NCBI RefSeq assembly: GCF_002078875.1
Contig: NC_034414.1
Location: forward strand, 25,367,782-25,431,781
Reading direction: 5' to 3'
DNA from: Numida meleagris
Taxonomy: Eukaryota; Chordata; Aves; Galliformes; Numididae
DNA length: 64,000 bases
Of the stretch, positions 1-12,856 are shown one piece after another (the stretch's first letter is position 1; each line of letters opens with the position of its first letter). Made by a program: the position numbers and the translations under genes. The notes below the pieces were generated by a model. That model searched no databases. It was not told the origin of the DNA and worked only from the letters and a program-made list of their open reading frames with translations.

Positions 1-3000
1 AAGGTACATATTAGAATGAGTTGCCTAAGAAGCAGATGGCCAAGGAGACTGGTTATCCTAAATGTTTGTTTCGAGAAGACAGAGAATGAAGTCAGGAACA
101 GAGTAGCTGAAGAGCAAGGTGATGGGAAGTACACAGGTTTGCCTGGGACTGGAGGATTGATGATAAGATGAAATAGACCCAAGATTCAAGACCATGCATG
201 TTCTTGTTTGTAAGAAGGAGTTGAGACTGATAGGACAAATGTACAGTAGCAAGTTGTCACCTGTGCTATAGGTTCAATTCTGCAAGAGTCTGAGCCTTGA
301 ACTAGGAAGGGACAGTAATATATTGTTCCTCAGATTAGTGGTTTCAGTGCACATCAACACCTGTCACTGCAGGAATCCAGTTGGAAGGGTCAGAGACCAA
401 GCCAGCAAAACAGGGAAGTGTACGCAGCAATGTCGTGCAAAGCACAGCAGGAGTTTCAAGTGGCATTTAAAAAATGATGTGTGTTCTTAAAGAAATGTGC
501 ATGTGTAAGAGCAGAATTGGGCTGTGAGTAATCAGTGGCAGCTCTCTTGCTGATGGGAGAACATGATAGGAAAGGAGAGACGGTGATCTGCTCATAGAGC
601 TTTGGGTGTCTTTTTCTGCAGCTCTCTGGCCTACTTGCTGGGTGGAAGCCTAAAAGCATTGTCTGTGACAGTAACACCTCATTGATCATAGGCTGCTTGG
701 ATTCCTAGGACTATGTAAAGCAAAGATATTTTAAATCAAACCTCTGCGTGCTCACCAATAAAGAGCACGGATCCATGCTCAATGTGAATTGATTTAACCG
801 TGTGAAGGGAAGAGGTTACATATTTCAAAAGCCCAAAACAGCAGAGTATTTACTCATCTCTAGCAGTGCATCTGCTAGGCAGTATGTTGGCTTTTGACAG
901 TTAGCATGGGATTTCCTCTTGGTTGTTTGCTTTATCAATTGTTTCTATAGAAATGGCATTTTTATCAGACTAAATGAAAATAGCCTGAAATAACACACAT
1001 CTTCAGCAAATAAAGATATTTCTTGGTCGGTATACATAACATATGCCTGTCACACTGGACTTTCTCACCTCATTACAACATCAAAATAAAATCTAGCTAA
1101 AAGTGAACCGACGTACAGCTGAGACTCCAAAGGACAGACCACTGTGGAAATTAGAAGGGGCGATCACACGAGTGTGCTTCTCAAGTCAGGTCATTGAAAC
1201 ACTGCATCTGAAGAGTATTATAGGTGAAAATCACTGTTTGCACAGATGGTAAATGTATCATCGTTGATATTCACTGATTCACAGAAGGCTTAAATGAAAA
1301 CAGTCTCTGACCCTGCCTGGCAATGCCATCTACCCCTTATAGCACAGAGAGGGAAGCAGCATCTCTGAACGTCAGCTTGCTTGGGCTGAGGATAGTGTCA
1401 CTCATGGCTGCTGCTGGACCTGTCTGCCAAGATCTGAGCAAAGCAGTGGATGCAATCAAGTCCACTGTTGTAGATTTTAAAGGAAGCCTGTCAAAAAGCC
1501 TAAGCCTCATATTTCACACAATTTAAGACAGTTTAAAGTACTGGATGTGCTCAGATGATTATCCTCAGTGGCAAATCTCAGTTCAGGATTTTTTCCTTCA
1601 GATTATTTCCTGATGTACGGTTGGGAAAAACCGTATACTTCTGCATCCAAGCAGGGTGGCAGTTATGCATACATCTTTATACAAATCCCACCTGCACTGA
1701 ACAGAATATGCACCAAAAGGAGTGCCCATAGTAGCTCACTTCTCCCAGAATCCCAGTCTCACACCCTGGGAACAGAAGGCATGGCCTTTGCTATGTGCTT
1801 GGTTTGGGGAGATCAGTATTCGGTGTAGATGCATGTTCAGCAGCTAGCTCATACTGCCAGGAGAGCCTAGCCTGAAGTACTTAACTCTAAATAGCTATGC
1901 TAATGCTGCTAGATCTGCCAAGAGTTTTTAATAGTGATGATCGTGACGTCCTGATGATTTAAGTGATCTGGCAGAACTAACTGCAGTCACACAGAGTTGG
2001 GGTTTTGCCTTCATCTTTGAAAATGTAAAGGGCCATGGTAGATTGCTGTACCTCATCTGTGCGAGGACTCACCCCTAGAGTCTCCCTGGGCCAGAGCTGT
2101 TTTTCCGTCTCCTTGGGAATGACATGGGATCCTGTGGGTTGCCAGAGAAGCATGCTGGTGGTATGTACTTCTGCTTCTCAAGGAGCAACACACGCTGCAT
2201 TCACCTAGATTTCTGGGTAGGGAGAGACAAGCAGCATAGCAAAAGAAATCTGTCTAAAAGAAATACCCAATGAGGTGGAAGTAGTATCAGGAAGAGGGGT
2301 ATTCTAAGGAAACTTCCAGAGCCCTGATGGTGTTGCATGGGATATCTAACATGTTAATGTGGTACTTGTTCAAAGTCGCACCTGAACTCTTCTGTCACCT
2401 TGTAGACTGAAGAAATGCTTTTGCTGGTCTTCCTTACAGTAGATATTAGCACCCTTTTTCATTCATTTTTTTTCCTCAGAGGCTCAACACTTGTGATGTT
2501 TGGTGTATGCCTAGCACCAGGACAGGACTTCCCTCATTGGTAGTACTTGGTGAGGGAAGCAAAGTCATCAGAAAGCTTCAGCTACCCTCATTTCTCTACC
2601 AGGTTGTTGTGAAAACATTTTTCTACAGTAGTCTTTTATGCTCATTATTTGCCTGACAACAAATGCTCTTCAGTGTTTTGTTGTTGTTGTTTTAATTTTA
2701 TTTTCAAAGGCATTTATAGCTATTGTGATCTTTCATGACAGTTGCCTGCGTCAGGAGCAGAGAAGCCGATGGTTCCCAGAGGAAGGCTGTCAGGCAGAGC
2801 TCTCCTCCGTTTAGTGGCAAGCAGTGCCACTAGCAGCACCAACACTTAAAAGCGCTTTTCTTCAGCGACACAGTTACGGGGGAAACAGCAGAGATCACAC
2901 CAGTGGTTGCACAGTGTCACCGTATTGAAGCATTGATTGCTCAGATGTGCATGTGCACCTTTTCATTTTGGTTTGTCACTGAGGGCCGTGCATTTAAAGA

Positions 3001-6000
3001 TCTGTTTGGCGCTGGACAAGAGCCCTGGGGGCTGGCAGCCTGCCTTCTAGAGACGTACAGCAGCAGCAACTGCTGAGCTTTTTTCCCATGGGAAAATGCT
3101 GGGAACCCGCCAAATTATCATCTTGGCTCTGGAGTGTCACTGCCCAGATGGCTGTTCTGCATCAGAAGACATGAGACATGGAGGTCAAAGCATAGGTTTG
3201 GGCCCCTGGGTTTAACTTTGGAAAGGAGATGGCCAAACCATATGATAGTTAGGTGTTCCTGCTAAGGACCAGAGGTATGCATTTGCTCTTTCTCCAGCTG
3301 TGCGCACTATGTTTTGCTTGAAGCCACTGCTGAATTGCCTGGCCTAGAATTGTTCCTCTGGTCAGCCACTGTGTCTAAAGAGCTCCCTTTCCTTTTTAAG
3401 ATAATGAAGTGCTGCGAGCATTTACAAGCAAATTCCCTTTTCCTCATGTTTCTTCAGTTGCTACCCCCTTTGATTCTCAAAGCCCTTCAATGCTGAGGAG
3501 AGAGATTCTAGGGGCTCAAATTCCTCCTAATTGTCTGTAGCAGCCCATCAAAATTGGAATGCCTTTGCAATACTTATAAAAAGACTTTTGTCCTCATTTG
3601 CTCCAAAGCACTTTGTGAGTGGCATTAGAAAGTCCCTCTGAACAGCAGGGTACATCGACTCAGGCTTGGCATAACATGAGCGAAGTCCTCACTCAGGCTC
3701 AGAGAGTGCAGCTGGCCTGTGGTGGGCATGGACTTTCACTGCTGCCCGCCTCTCAGAGCATCTCTCTGCTTTTATCCAGCTCTGTTTAGTATTCATGGAA
3801 TAGGAAATGTCTGCACCTGCAGAAAACAGAAAACATGTGCACAGAGAAGGGCAGAGGCAACTCTAGGTTCTTCAGGCTGCCTATGGCCCTTTGTGTCCTA
3901 CCTGAGAGGACAGCATGTGCTCTGTCAGTGGAGGCTGGAGATGTCCTCCCTCCCAAGCAGCCCCTAAAGGGAAGAGGTTCAATTCTGCTGCAGTTCAGTT
4001 AGCAGACGAACGCTCTTGCAGAGTGCTTCTTGAGAACAGCTGGAGGGAGTACAGTAAGAGGAGGTGCAGTTCTCAGTGGCAGTGATTGGGACAGAATGGG
4101 GGAAGGTTCCTCAGGACTCAAAAACTGAAAAAGCTGGGAAAGAGGAAGGCTGGGTCATTTTGATTGTTTAGGTATTGGGAACAGCACGACAGAAAGAGCA
4201 AGATAAGGGAAAGAGAAATAGATGGCTAGTGCCAAATTTGAAAGGCACAAGCCAGAGGAATAGGTGAGAAGGGAGAACATTTCATTCTGATGAAAAAGAG
4301 CAAATGTCAGTGCAAATTCTGGCATATCTGCACAAGACAGCAGTGGCATTACTAAACCTAGAGCTGGAGAGCCGGCATCACTGCCACCAGGAAAGAGAAG
4401 GTAGGAGGCAGGGGAGGGACATTAGAGGGAATGGGAAGGAGGGAACACAGGAAAAAAAAAAAGCCTAGAATAAAGAGATTGATTGAGAAATGAAGAGATC
4501 GTGGTGAGCAGTGCCAGGAAGTGACCATGGCAGGAGGTGACAAGGAATGAGGAGCACTTTGGCCTCTGGAGAGGGCCCTTGTCTTGGGCCTCACGTCTCT
4601 CTGAGTGGTTCTCATGCTGTCCAGCCGTACTGGCTCCCCATAACCACCATAATTTTGTACATTAGCTATTTGAAGCCCAGGCCTCTCTGGACAATGAGTC
4701 TGTAGTTGACAGCAGGGGTACCTACGTACCAGGCGTGGTACCAGTGCCTTCTGTATCGTTTCATGCTGGTAGCTGGAAAGGCCCCACATGACACTGGGCT
4801 GATGGTTCATCCCACCGTGCTCCCTGGAGCTGTGAATATCATGATGAGAGGCATGGGTATTATCAGAGTCAGAATGCCACTAAAAATAAGGCTTCTTTTG
4901 TCAACATCACCATATTAGAGAATGCAAAAACTTCACAACCCAAGAGACAATATTGCCTTTGTCCCCTTTTTCTCCAAGAAGGCAGTAAACTACAAGTGCC
5001 AGAGGATGTAATCCAAGTGCTAATAAATTATTGATGTCTCTCTTCTGCTTTTTACTTACTAAAAGAATATCAAAGCTCATTTTATGAATGGTCCAGACAG
5101 ATTCTTTTTTGGTATGCCCACAATTTAATTCACAAATATTACACTAAGCACTAATATTGAAGCAATGCAGCGTTCTCCCTTTCCAGGCTTTGTGAAGGCT
5201 AATAGATGTTTTGAATTATATCAGTTCATAAACAGGTACAGTGAGGGAAATGCCACTTGTGATTCCAGTAGATGTTTAAATTCATAATTTAAAAAAGGAA
5301 AGAGCTTGTTATTAACTAGAAATGCACTTCATTTTTTAAATTTTTTTTTATTTTTTTTACATTTAGGGCTTATTGAAAGCCTGTTGAAACAAGTGGGCTT
5401 GCTCCTTAAGGATGGGCTGTCTTGTAGTTACAGGACAGCATGACTTATTTTATATTTAGCAATAGCTCCTCTCTTCCAATATGCCTGTTTGCATAAGTCA
5501 ACTTAGAAACCATCTGTATTGGAAATACTCTTTCCATTCCTGTTCGCTTTGGGGCAGCACGTGGCAGTTTGTTAACAGTATATATTAATTTATGCTGTTT
5601 CTTAGAGCAGCAGAGAAGTCATTTGAAGTTGTCAGTGCAATTTCCCTGGTAGGAATCTCCCCCGGACAGAAGGCTTAATGTTTCTCTTTCATTAAGCTGC
5701 TCTGCAACTTTTGATGTCCATGAGCACTCAGGAACCCAATAGCTGTCTCATCTTGAAGACAGGCATCAAGCTCTTATGTATACCTCGTATCAGACCTTTG
5801 CAAATTTAGCCCAAACAGTGTGTCTCATTAAAGAGCGGAAGAAAATTCTGCCTGTTAAATTGGTGCTGTGGCCTAGCCAAGCTCAGAGGAAAGATGAGTG
5901 GAGTTTTAGCATGCTCGGAGCGGCAAGGACTGGTTTCAGACCAACACAGACTGCAGTTCCTGACTGCACCAGTTCCTTGGTGCTCTGAGTAGGGGAGGCA

Positions 6001-8400
6001 GCCCCACAAATGTGCATTGTCTCTGTTCTCTGCTTGCCATTTAGAGAGAGTGAGTGACCAGGCACAAAGCCCAGAAAAAGGAGCTAATTTTTACAATATG
6101 GTATACATATTTTGTAAGCCAGCCTGCAAACTGCTCATCACAATTTTTGTACTACATACATAAATATTCATAATTAATCTGTGTTAAAATAGAGGAAAAA
6201 GCTTCTAAAGAACAAAAATAGCCTCTTCAGGCAGCTTACACCAATGACACTGATCCTCTGCATTTCTGAAATTAAAAAATGAGCTTTGCACAGCTTTTGC
6301 AGTACTTTCTGGAATTCAAGCTTCCTTTTTTTTTTCTTTTTTCTCCTGTTTCTTCAGGTTGTGAAGGCAGCCTTGATAACGGAGATTGATGCACTGAATC
6401 TGGAGCCACAGAGGTGGAAATAACAGCACCGAGTGATAGATGACATTTCTAAATCTTCAATCTCAGGGCTAGCAACCTTCATTATCCCTTCTCCGGGTCT
6501 GCCTCATCTCTGGGCTTTTTCCCTTGATTTTCAGGTGCCACCAGGATGCTGACAGTATGTCAGGTAGGAAGATGTACAAGCCTTTGCCTTTTGGATCAAA
6601 ACCCTGTGCTTAGCTGGGGGTGCATCGCCTCAGGAGATGTCTTCTTCTCTTAAAGGTGGAAGGGCTGGAGAGCCAGTCCCTGGGACTACTTGCAGACCTG
6701 AGCACCAGACAGGATTGGCTTAGATTAAATAAATCACAGGTTATTCAGCATCAAAAGCAGAGTGTCTGCGGAAATGAAAATAAATTAAAAACCTTCCTGA
6801 AGCTGTTCAGGCTGCTGCAAAGCCCAGTGGGTATTAGATGTATTTATTAAACAGAGGTGACTGTTTGGTATGGGTTGACAGACCTGAGCTCTGCCAGGTC
6901 TTTGTTTTCTGTCCTTATGTGACTCAGCTTTTAAATCTGATGCTCTTACTCCTGGTCTGCTTGGCTGGGCTGCTGGCACCTCCCTCCCCAGCCTCTCCCT
7001 GCTCTCTGTAATAGCAGAGCCCCTGACTTCAGACAACTGCTCACCCTTGTCACCTCATCAAATGGGGATGCCCCTTCCTTGCTGCCTCACAGCATGCTGA
7101 ACCCCATTTTTGCTGCCTCCTATCATTGCTGCTGGTGCCTTTGACTGCTGCTGTGTAACAGTCCCTACAAGGAGAATTTGGCACTCGTGTAACACTGGGT
7201 ACAGATAAATCCAGGGACAGTTCTCTGGCTTGGCACACTTCCCCTCTAACTGCAGTGCTCCATCACGTCCCAGCACTGCCACCATTTTTATAAGTGTGTG
7301 TGAGGTCACTGAAAGCATCCAGACAAGTGCACAAACTGACCGAGCAGAACGGGATTTTAATTTCTCTCTTCCCCTATAGGTCTTGCCGGGTAAGGCAGGG
7401 GCGCTGCTTATGCATTCTTTGATGCTCCTTCCTGCGTCCCAGATGTGATCCACTCCCTGCCGTCTCCTGGCCAACTTATCCCCGAGAGATTGTTCCGTGT
7501 TGTGCCACTCACAGAAAGGAAAGAAGGTATTTTAAACGTGCATTTTCATGTGCTTTAGAAAACCTGCATTGTACTGTGTAGCACTTTGTGCTTCCTGCAG
7601 TTCTTCTCCAGGACTGACAGAAGCAAAAGCTGGACTAGTTTGCACATATATGCTGGATGCAGCAGAACAAATGCAACTCCTGGCAGAAGGAGGGAGGCTC
7701 AAGGGAGGAGAATTCACATGTGGCTGCGGTTATGGTGGCAGTGCATGTGCTGCAATGTGGTCAAAAGCTACAGAAGCCAAAGGGAGGTTGCCAGGTGTCT
7801 CTCTCTTGTTGGTGCCCTTCACCTCCAAAGCCAGGAGGGTTGCTCCCTCTGGAATCAGCCGAGAGTCATCCCATGCCATCAGTGTCCTGAAATCCAGATT
7901 TAGCAGACCCAACAATTCTAGAAAATCCCTGCTTTGGGGCTTTTCTCTCCGTGTGTTCATACTCACATACCGAGCAAACCCCTGCTCTGCAGGCCCCCCA
8001 GCCAACCTCACATGCAGCCTTTATGCTGGAGCAGTTGTGCATAGCAGCACGCCTGATAAGCTGCAAGCACGTTGTGGCAGGAGTTGAGGTGCGAATATTA
8101 AAGCTGAGGTTGATGCTTCAAGTCTGCTCACTTGCCTGCTTGCAAGATTTTACGAAGCATTTAAAATACATTCTGCTGTAGGGCACAGAGAGAGAAACAG
8201 ATCAAATGAGATGAGCCTCACAAGGCAAAGAGTGTAATGAAACATGAAGCAAACATGCAGAGATAAGATGGTGCAGTACACCAGTTCTGGATGCAGGACA
8301 GCGGATAATGCGTGGATGCGCTGGGCGCAGGCGGGAGGAGGGAATACTGACAGTATAGGGAGTTTGCGGGAGGCCGCTTCTTGGGGGGGATCTGTGCTGG
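1..8400. other. Upstream non-coding region, no gene supported
   Basis: No open frame in this stretch resembles a known protein, and none has exon-like borders that extend into a longer product. The frames that exist are short or overlap one another in several phases, as expected by chance. Composition is ordinary, with AT-rich patches near 5,090-5,700 and 6,100-6,330. GC content rises after about 7,000 toward the CpG island. AATAAA hexamers near 756 and 1,005 are not tied to any gene. Distal regulatory elements of the downstream gene may lie here, but nothing in the sequence alone shows this. Confidence 0.6.
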
Positions 8401-8969
8401 GTGGATGAACCCGCAAGGAAGGCTGAGGCAGAGGGACAGGAAGGGAGGAGGAAGGGATTCGCTCCCGCTGCGGGTTCCAGCGGCCGGGAGAGGAGCGGGG
8501 CTTCCCGGGGAAGTTCGGCCGCTCCGTGCGGGAGCGCTACCCTAGGCGCAGCCTTCCTCCTCCTTCTCTTCCTCCTCCTCCTCGTCCTGCCGCCTCGGCC
8601 AGCCGCGCGGTGCCGCCGCGAGCCCGGGCGTGGTGCGGGCTTCGGGAAAAGCCGGGAGACGTGGACGGGGGGCTGCGGGTGGGCGGCGGAGGCGTGAAGC
8701 TGCGCTTAGCATCCCCGGGGCGGGGGCAGCTCACTCCAGGAGGGGGGCGGGAGGGAGCCCCCGGTGCGGGAAAGACTCACCCCGCGGCTCTCAGCCTCCC
8801 GCACGAGGCTCTCCGGGAGCCGCCGGGCGGTCGCTGCCCACCTGGGGGGGCCGTGAGCGGCTGGGGCACCCCCCCTCCGCCTCGCCTTTCTCTCCTCCCC
8901 TCGGCCGCCTCCCTCCCTCTCTCCCTGCCCGCCTGCCTGGGATGGTGGAAGGAGCCGGGCAGACCCGGC

Positions 8970-9003
8970 GGGGCGGCCCTGGGCGCGGGGGGCGGCTGGG
9001 GGG
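8970..9003 (+). promoter_or_regulatory. G-quadruplex motif in the presumed 5' UTR
   Basis: Four G runs (8,970-8,973; 8,981-8,983; 8,987-8,992; 8,998-9,003) are separated by loops of 7, 3 and 5 bases. This fits the canonical pattern of four runs of at least three G with loops of 1-7. It is on the sense strand and ends 22 bases before the upstream ATG at 9,026 and 32 bases before the main ATG. If transcribed it could fold in the mRNA and affect scanning. The motif is seen directly; folding and effect are inference. Confidence 0.6.
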
Positions 9004-9025
9004 CCCGCAGCCCCCGCCGCCGGTG

Positions 9026-9070
9026 ATGGCCAAGGATGTCCTCGGAGGGGGAAGCCGAGGCGGCTGCTGA
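9026..9070 (+). promoter_or_regulatory. Upstream ORF overlapping the TMEM151 start codon
   Basis: An ATG at 9,026 has G at -3 and G at +4, a strong start context. It opens a 14-codon frame ending in TGA at 9,068-9,070. The main ATG at 9,036 lies inside it in another frame. A scanning ribosome that starts here would bypass the main start, so translation would depend on leaky scanning. This holds only if transcription starts upstream of 9,026, which is likely given the island layout but not shown. Confidence 0.55.
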
Positions 9071-9125
9071 GAGCGGGCCGGGCAGCAGCCCCGCGCCGGG
9101 GCCGGCCGCCGCCGAGCGGGAGGAG
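9036..9125 (+). CDS. TMEM151B: TMEM151B-like protein, coding exon 1
   Basis: This exon encodes residues 1-30, an acidic, alanine- and glycine-rich cytoplasmic leader ending in AEREE. The start at 9,036 has A at -3. The exon ends GAG|GTGAGC at 9,125, a good donor in phase 0, and joins the phase-0 acceptor at 26,282. The junction reads REE-QRP, and REEQRP also occurs at the corresponding place in human TMEM151B as I recall it, which is strong support for both the exon and the start frame. The leader is shorter than the human one. The exon is too short and too GC-rich to be recognised without the second exon. Confidence 0.8.
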
Positions 9126-12100
9126 GTGAGCGGCGGCGGGGGCAGCCGCCCCAGCCCGGGGGGATCGGGAGGCAAAAGCGGAGATGGGCGTGGGGAAGGG
9201 GCCGGTGAGCCCCGCGCCGGGCAGTGGGAGCGAGCAGCTGAGGAGGGGATCCGCAGAGCGGGGGAAGCCGGCGAGGCAGCCGCAGCCCCCGCAACCCGGC
9301 CGGGACCCGCAGCCGCGCCGCGGGGGCGGCCGCCAGCCGCCGCCGGGAGGAAGCCGAGAGCGGGGCAGTGCGGAGCGGAGCGGGGCTCTGCGCGGTGCGG
9401 AGCGGATCTCAGCGCGGTGCCCGCCGCGCCCTGCAGTGCCGGGGGTACCGGCGGGAGCGGGCAGAGTCCCCACAGCCGGGCGGCCGCTCGCTGCCAGGTG
9501 TTGGGGGAGCCGGGCTGGGGGTGATCGGCACTCCCCGGTCGCGCCCGGCCCCGCGGGAAGCCCCGCTGCGGTCCTTCCCCGGTGCCGCTTGCCGCCCCTC
9601 TGAGCATCTATATGCCGGGAGGATGCGGCATGGAGCAACGGGGTCTAGCGGGTGGAAGTTTGTCTCCAAGAACGCCTTGGGCTTTATCCTAGGGGTGCCT
9701 ACCGTTTCACGAGGGTTTCTGAGATGGTTAAGGGAAGTGCAGCTCTCAGGCACTGGTGTAAGTTGCAGGAGAGGCAGGATGAGTGCACAAATGGGTTTGT
9801 AGCCTGGAGCTGGGTGACGTTCAGGTGTTTGGGCCAAAGGACTGAGGTCATCCGTCCCATTTTCCTGTGGGGTCTAGGCTCTCCTGATGCCTGATCTGCA
9901 GTAGAAAACACTGTCGCACATATGGCTAAATGTATTTCTTTGCATCATCTGTGAAGCCTTTACTGCGGCCTTGCAGATCATAGGCAGAGGATGACGGATG
10001 TGTCTGAGCATTGACACAACAAATACTGAGCCACAAGGCACCGGCTAGACAGCTGCAGGGCTGTGCGGCAGCCGATGACAATATGCTCACAGCCCTGTAT
10101 ATTCAGGACAGCCAGCTATCTTGTGTTCGCAATGCCTGAGATTTCCCTCTGCACCTCATGCAGTCTTTGCTCCCAACTGTTCTGACAGGTCTGCCACTTA
10201 CGCTGCGTAATCTGTGTACAAATCGTGGAAGTGGTAGAACTTTCTTCATAACATAGAGGTAACAACAAGAGTGGATGCTTCCAAGGATGCAGGGAGCAGC
10301 CTTCAAGCAGTCAGAGAAGTGAAAACAAACCCTGAACATTTCTGTGGGCAATTGGTCTGCTTAAAGCTTTTGCTAGTGGGTCCCATGGCTTGTCAACAGT
10401 CTCATAGTCCTGTGGTTGAAATACAGTAGGCTCAGCAAAGCCTGCAGTGAAGCTGCAAGGTGCTTAAGTTAAAGCCAAACAACAGTTTTTAAAGTACCTA
10501 GAATAGAAAATCGACTTTTCAGCTTAGGCTGTAAAAACTGTCTTCTTTGGGTGAAAATGAGGGTTTTCACCTGTCCAATTGCTTTATAAACACCTGCGAC
10601 ACAGCTCACTGCTAAGAGCTGTGGCTGGGTCCAGGATACAGCTGCTGTTCTGACAGTAGAGCTCCCCAATGTAATTACAGCCCTGCAGAAGATCAATAGA
10701 TGGTTAATGCTGAAAGGGATTTCTTGATTTATTTGGTCTACTACCACGAGCTACAGAAGACTTTCCAATATATTAAGTCCACCATAAAAATATCTGTCAT
10801 TTCTAGACATGAGAGCACTTGATCTTTCTGCTAAGCACATTATATCTCACTTCAGTCATCCTCCTCTCTGTTTTTCTTCTGTTCTAACACAAACATTTGC
10901 ACATTTGAGTCTATATCTCAAATGCCTGTAACAGTGATGTCTTAACCCTGCAGTCCTACTTCACTGGTCTTTTCCTCTTGCTTCTTCCATCCCGATGTAA
11001 ATAGTCTTTTTTGCTTGGATCTGCAGTTGTACTGAAATGTCCTGTATTAAACAGGCATTTCATGGGCTTCTCTGTTACTCTTGTCATTTATGGATTTCCC
11101 TTGGATCAAATACATGGACTTAAATCTTAACAATGACTTTAAATTGCCTTTACTGGGGGATAAATCAATGTGAGATAAAATCCTGACTGACTAACAGAGA
11201 ATGTGCCTGAAGTCCAAGCTGTTATTCTTGAAAACAGCACAAGTGAGGATGCTGCTGCAGAGTGGGTAGGAGAGAGGCTGCTTGGTCCCCAGCTGCAACC
11301 TGAGTCCAGTTCTTCCAAGGGCCACTTGGGTTTACAGCTGTTGTTGCTGAATGTCACAGTAAGCTCTCAGATTACCTGCCACTATTCTGTTATTTTGTGG
11401 TTTGTTGGGTTTTTTTTTGGTGGTTTGTTGGGGCTTTTTTTTGTGTATTTCTTTTTCTTCCTATTGAGATATCATTTTTTTCGAGCTGGATGACCTGGAA
11501 CGGTCATGGTTTCAGCAGTGGTGTTGCATTTTACCATTCCATTAACTCTTGTGCATTAACTCTTGAGGGGAAGAAAGAGAAGGGACATATTTTTTCTAAA
11601 CATTCCAGCAGTTATTACTGTTGACTGTTTCTCTGATATGTTTTCCTTTACTTTCCTCCCCTCTGCTCTGTACTGCCCTGGTTAAGCTGTGGGCTGGCTG
11701 TCTTTCTTGTCTGACTTGTTATTGTGACAGCCTGCACCTACACTGAAGACTTGATGGTGACTTTTCTGCATTTTTTGCTAATTAAGAAATGGTCTGAAAT
11801 GTTTACATTTTTAAAACTTAGCTTGATTTTTTTTTTCAGGAAAGTAAACCTAGTGAGTAAAAATGTCATTTATTTGGTACCAAAGCCAAGTAATCACTCA
11901 AGAAAGCTGAAGGCAGCAGCCACTTGACATTTTGAAATACAGATTTGTCTTGTTTGTATTGGCAGAGTCAAACAGTAGTTGCCCATGACTGGTTTTATCT
12001 TGTCTTCCATATTTAAGAACTCTAATTGGGCATGACATAGTGCAATCGGTTGACCTGTCTAAATAAAAGAGGGAAAACCTCCTGGGCAGATGTTTCTGAA

Positions 12101-12842
12101 ACCAGCGGTCATCAGCCCACTGATACTCTTGGAAATGCTGCAGAAGAGGGAGACCACTTAAAATAGTCTCAGCTGCTTCTTGCTGCCAATGCAAAGTGGA
12201 GCAGAAATGCATTTGAAAAGTGCTGTTTGAAGCCACAGCAGCACTACGGAGTGCGACAGGTTCAGAAAACATATGTATGGCTTGTTTGCAGGCTACAGCT
12301 TTTCAGCCCATCAGGTCAAAGGATAGCTGGGTCCTTTCTGCTTAAGTGTGCCACTGGATAGCCACCTGCTACTTGGGGGTTAGTCTTTGTTTAGTTCTCC
12401 AGCTTTTTGAAAACATCAGCCAAAAATCCCTTCATAACTTAGAGCAGCTAGCTTTCAATTGTCCCCACCTTTGAGGACAGTTTCTTACCTCTCTAACGAG
12501 CAGATCCCAATGCTCTGACAAAGCCTTTCTCCCACAGATCCAGAGGAACCTTTTGGCTCCCTACTGCCTCTGTGTCTGCCTCCTCCTCCTGCAGGGGTTT
12601 GCTGTTTTCACTGAGGCTTCTGTGCCCACCAGAAACAAAGTCAGGTACAGGGGGTGGAGAGGAGAGAGGGCACAGGGTCTATGACGGAGGTTAGTGTTGG
12701 TCCCTGCCACCTCTGAAGCAAAAGGTCGGGGGGACCATTTAGTACTAGTCCTCAGAGAGAGGCTATTTGCTTGCTAAATCTTTCTCCCAAGAGCTGCACT
12801 GACCCTGACTTCTGGCTAAAGGGAGAACATGAAACATGGAAC

Positions 12843-12856
12843 ATATATATATATAT
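12843..12856. repeat. (AT)7 microsatellite
   Basis: Seven AT units, followed shortly by a second short AT alternation. Likely length-polymorphic; no other role visible. Confidence 0.8.

Larger units (their letters stand above)
8400..9650 (+). promoter_or_regulatory. CpG-island promoter and 5' UTR of the TMEM151 gene
   Basis: A sharply GC- and CpG-rich block starts near 8,400 and fades near 9,650, straddling the first coding exon at 9,036-9,125. It contains GC boxes, for example GGGGCGGGGG at 8,717-8,726, and no obvious TATA box, which suits a dispersed CpG-island promoter. The transcription start cannot be placed from sequence. The long open frames seen here on both strands (for example the minus-strand frame at 8,706-9,638) are explained by scarcity of stop codons in GC-rich DNA. 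Confidence 0.75.

Noticed and set aside
4358..4810. 150-codon minus-strand frame upstream of the genes
   Set aside because: No recognisable family; the C-terminal half is low-complexity (F, L, P, S), partly from an A-rich + strand stretch. Kept only as a possible unknown repeat.
7548..8087. 179-codon + strand frame just before the first CpG island
   Set aside because: Other frames on both strands are also open across the same stretch, the product has no domain-like pattern, and GC content is rising there.
8706..9638. 310-codon and 276-codon minus-strand frames over the first CpG island
   Set aside because: Very GC-rich DNA has few stops; several frames on both strands are open at once and the product is low-complexity Pro/Arg/Ala/Gly.
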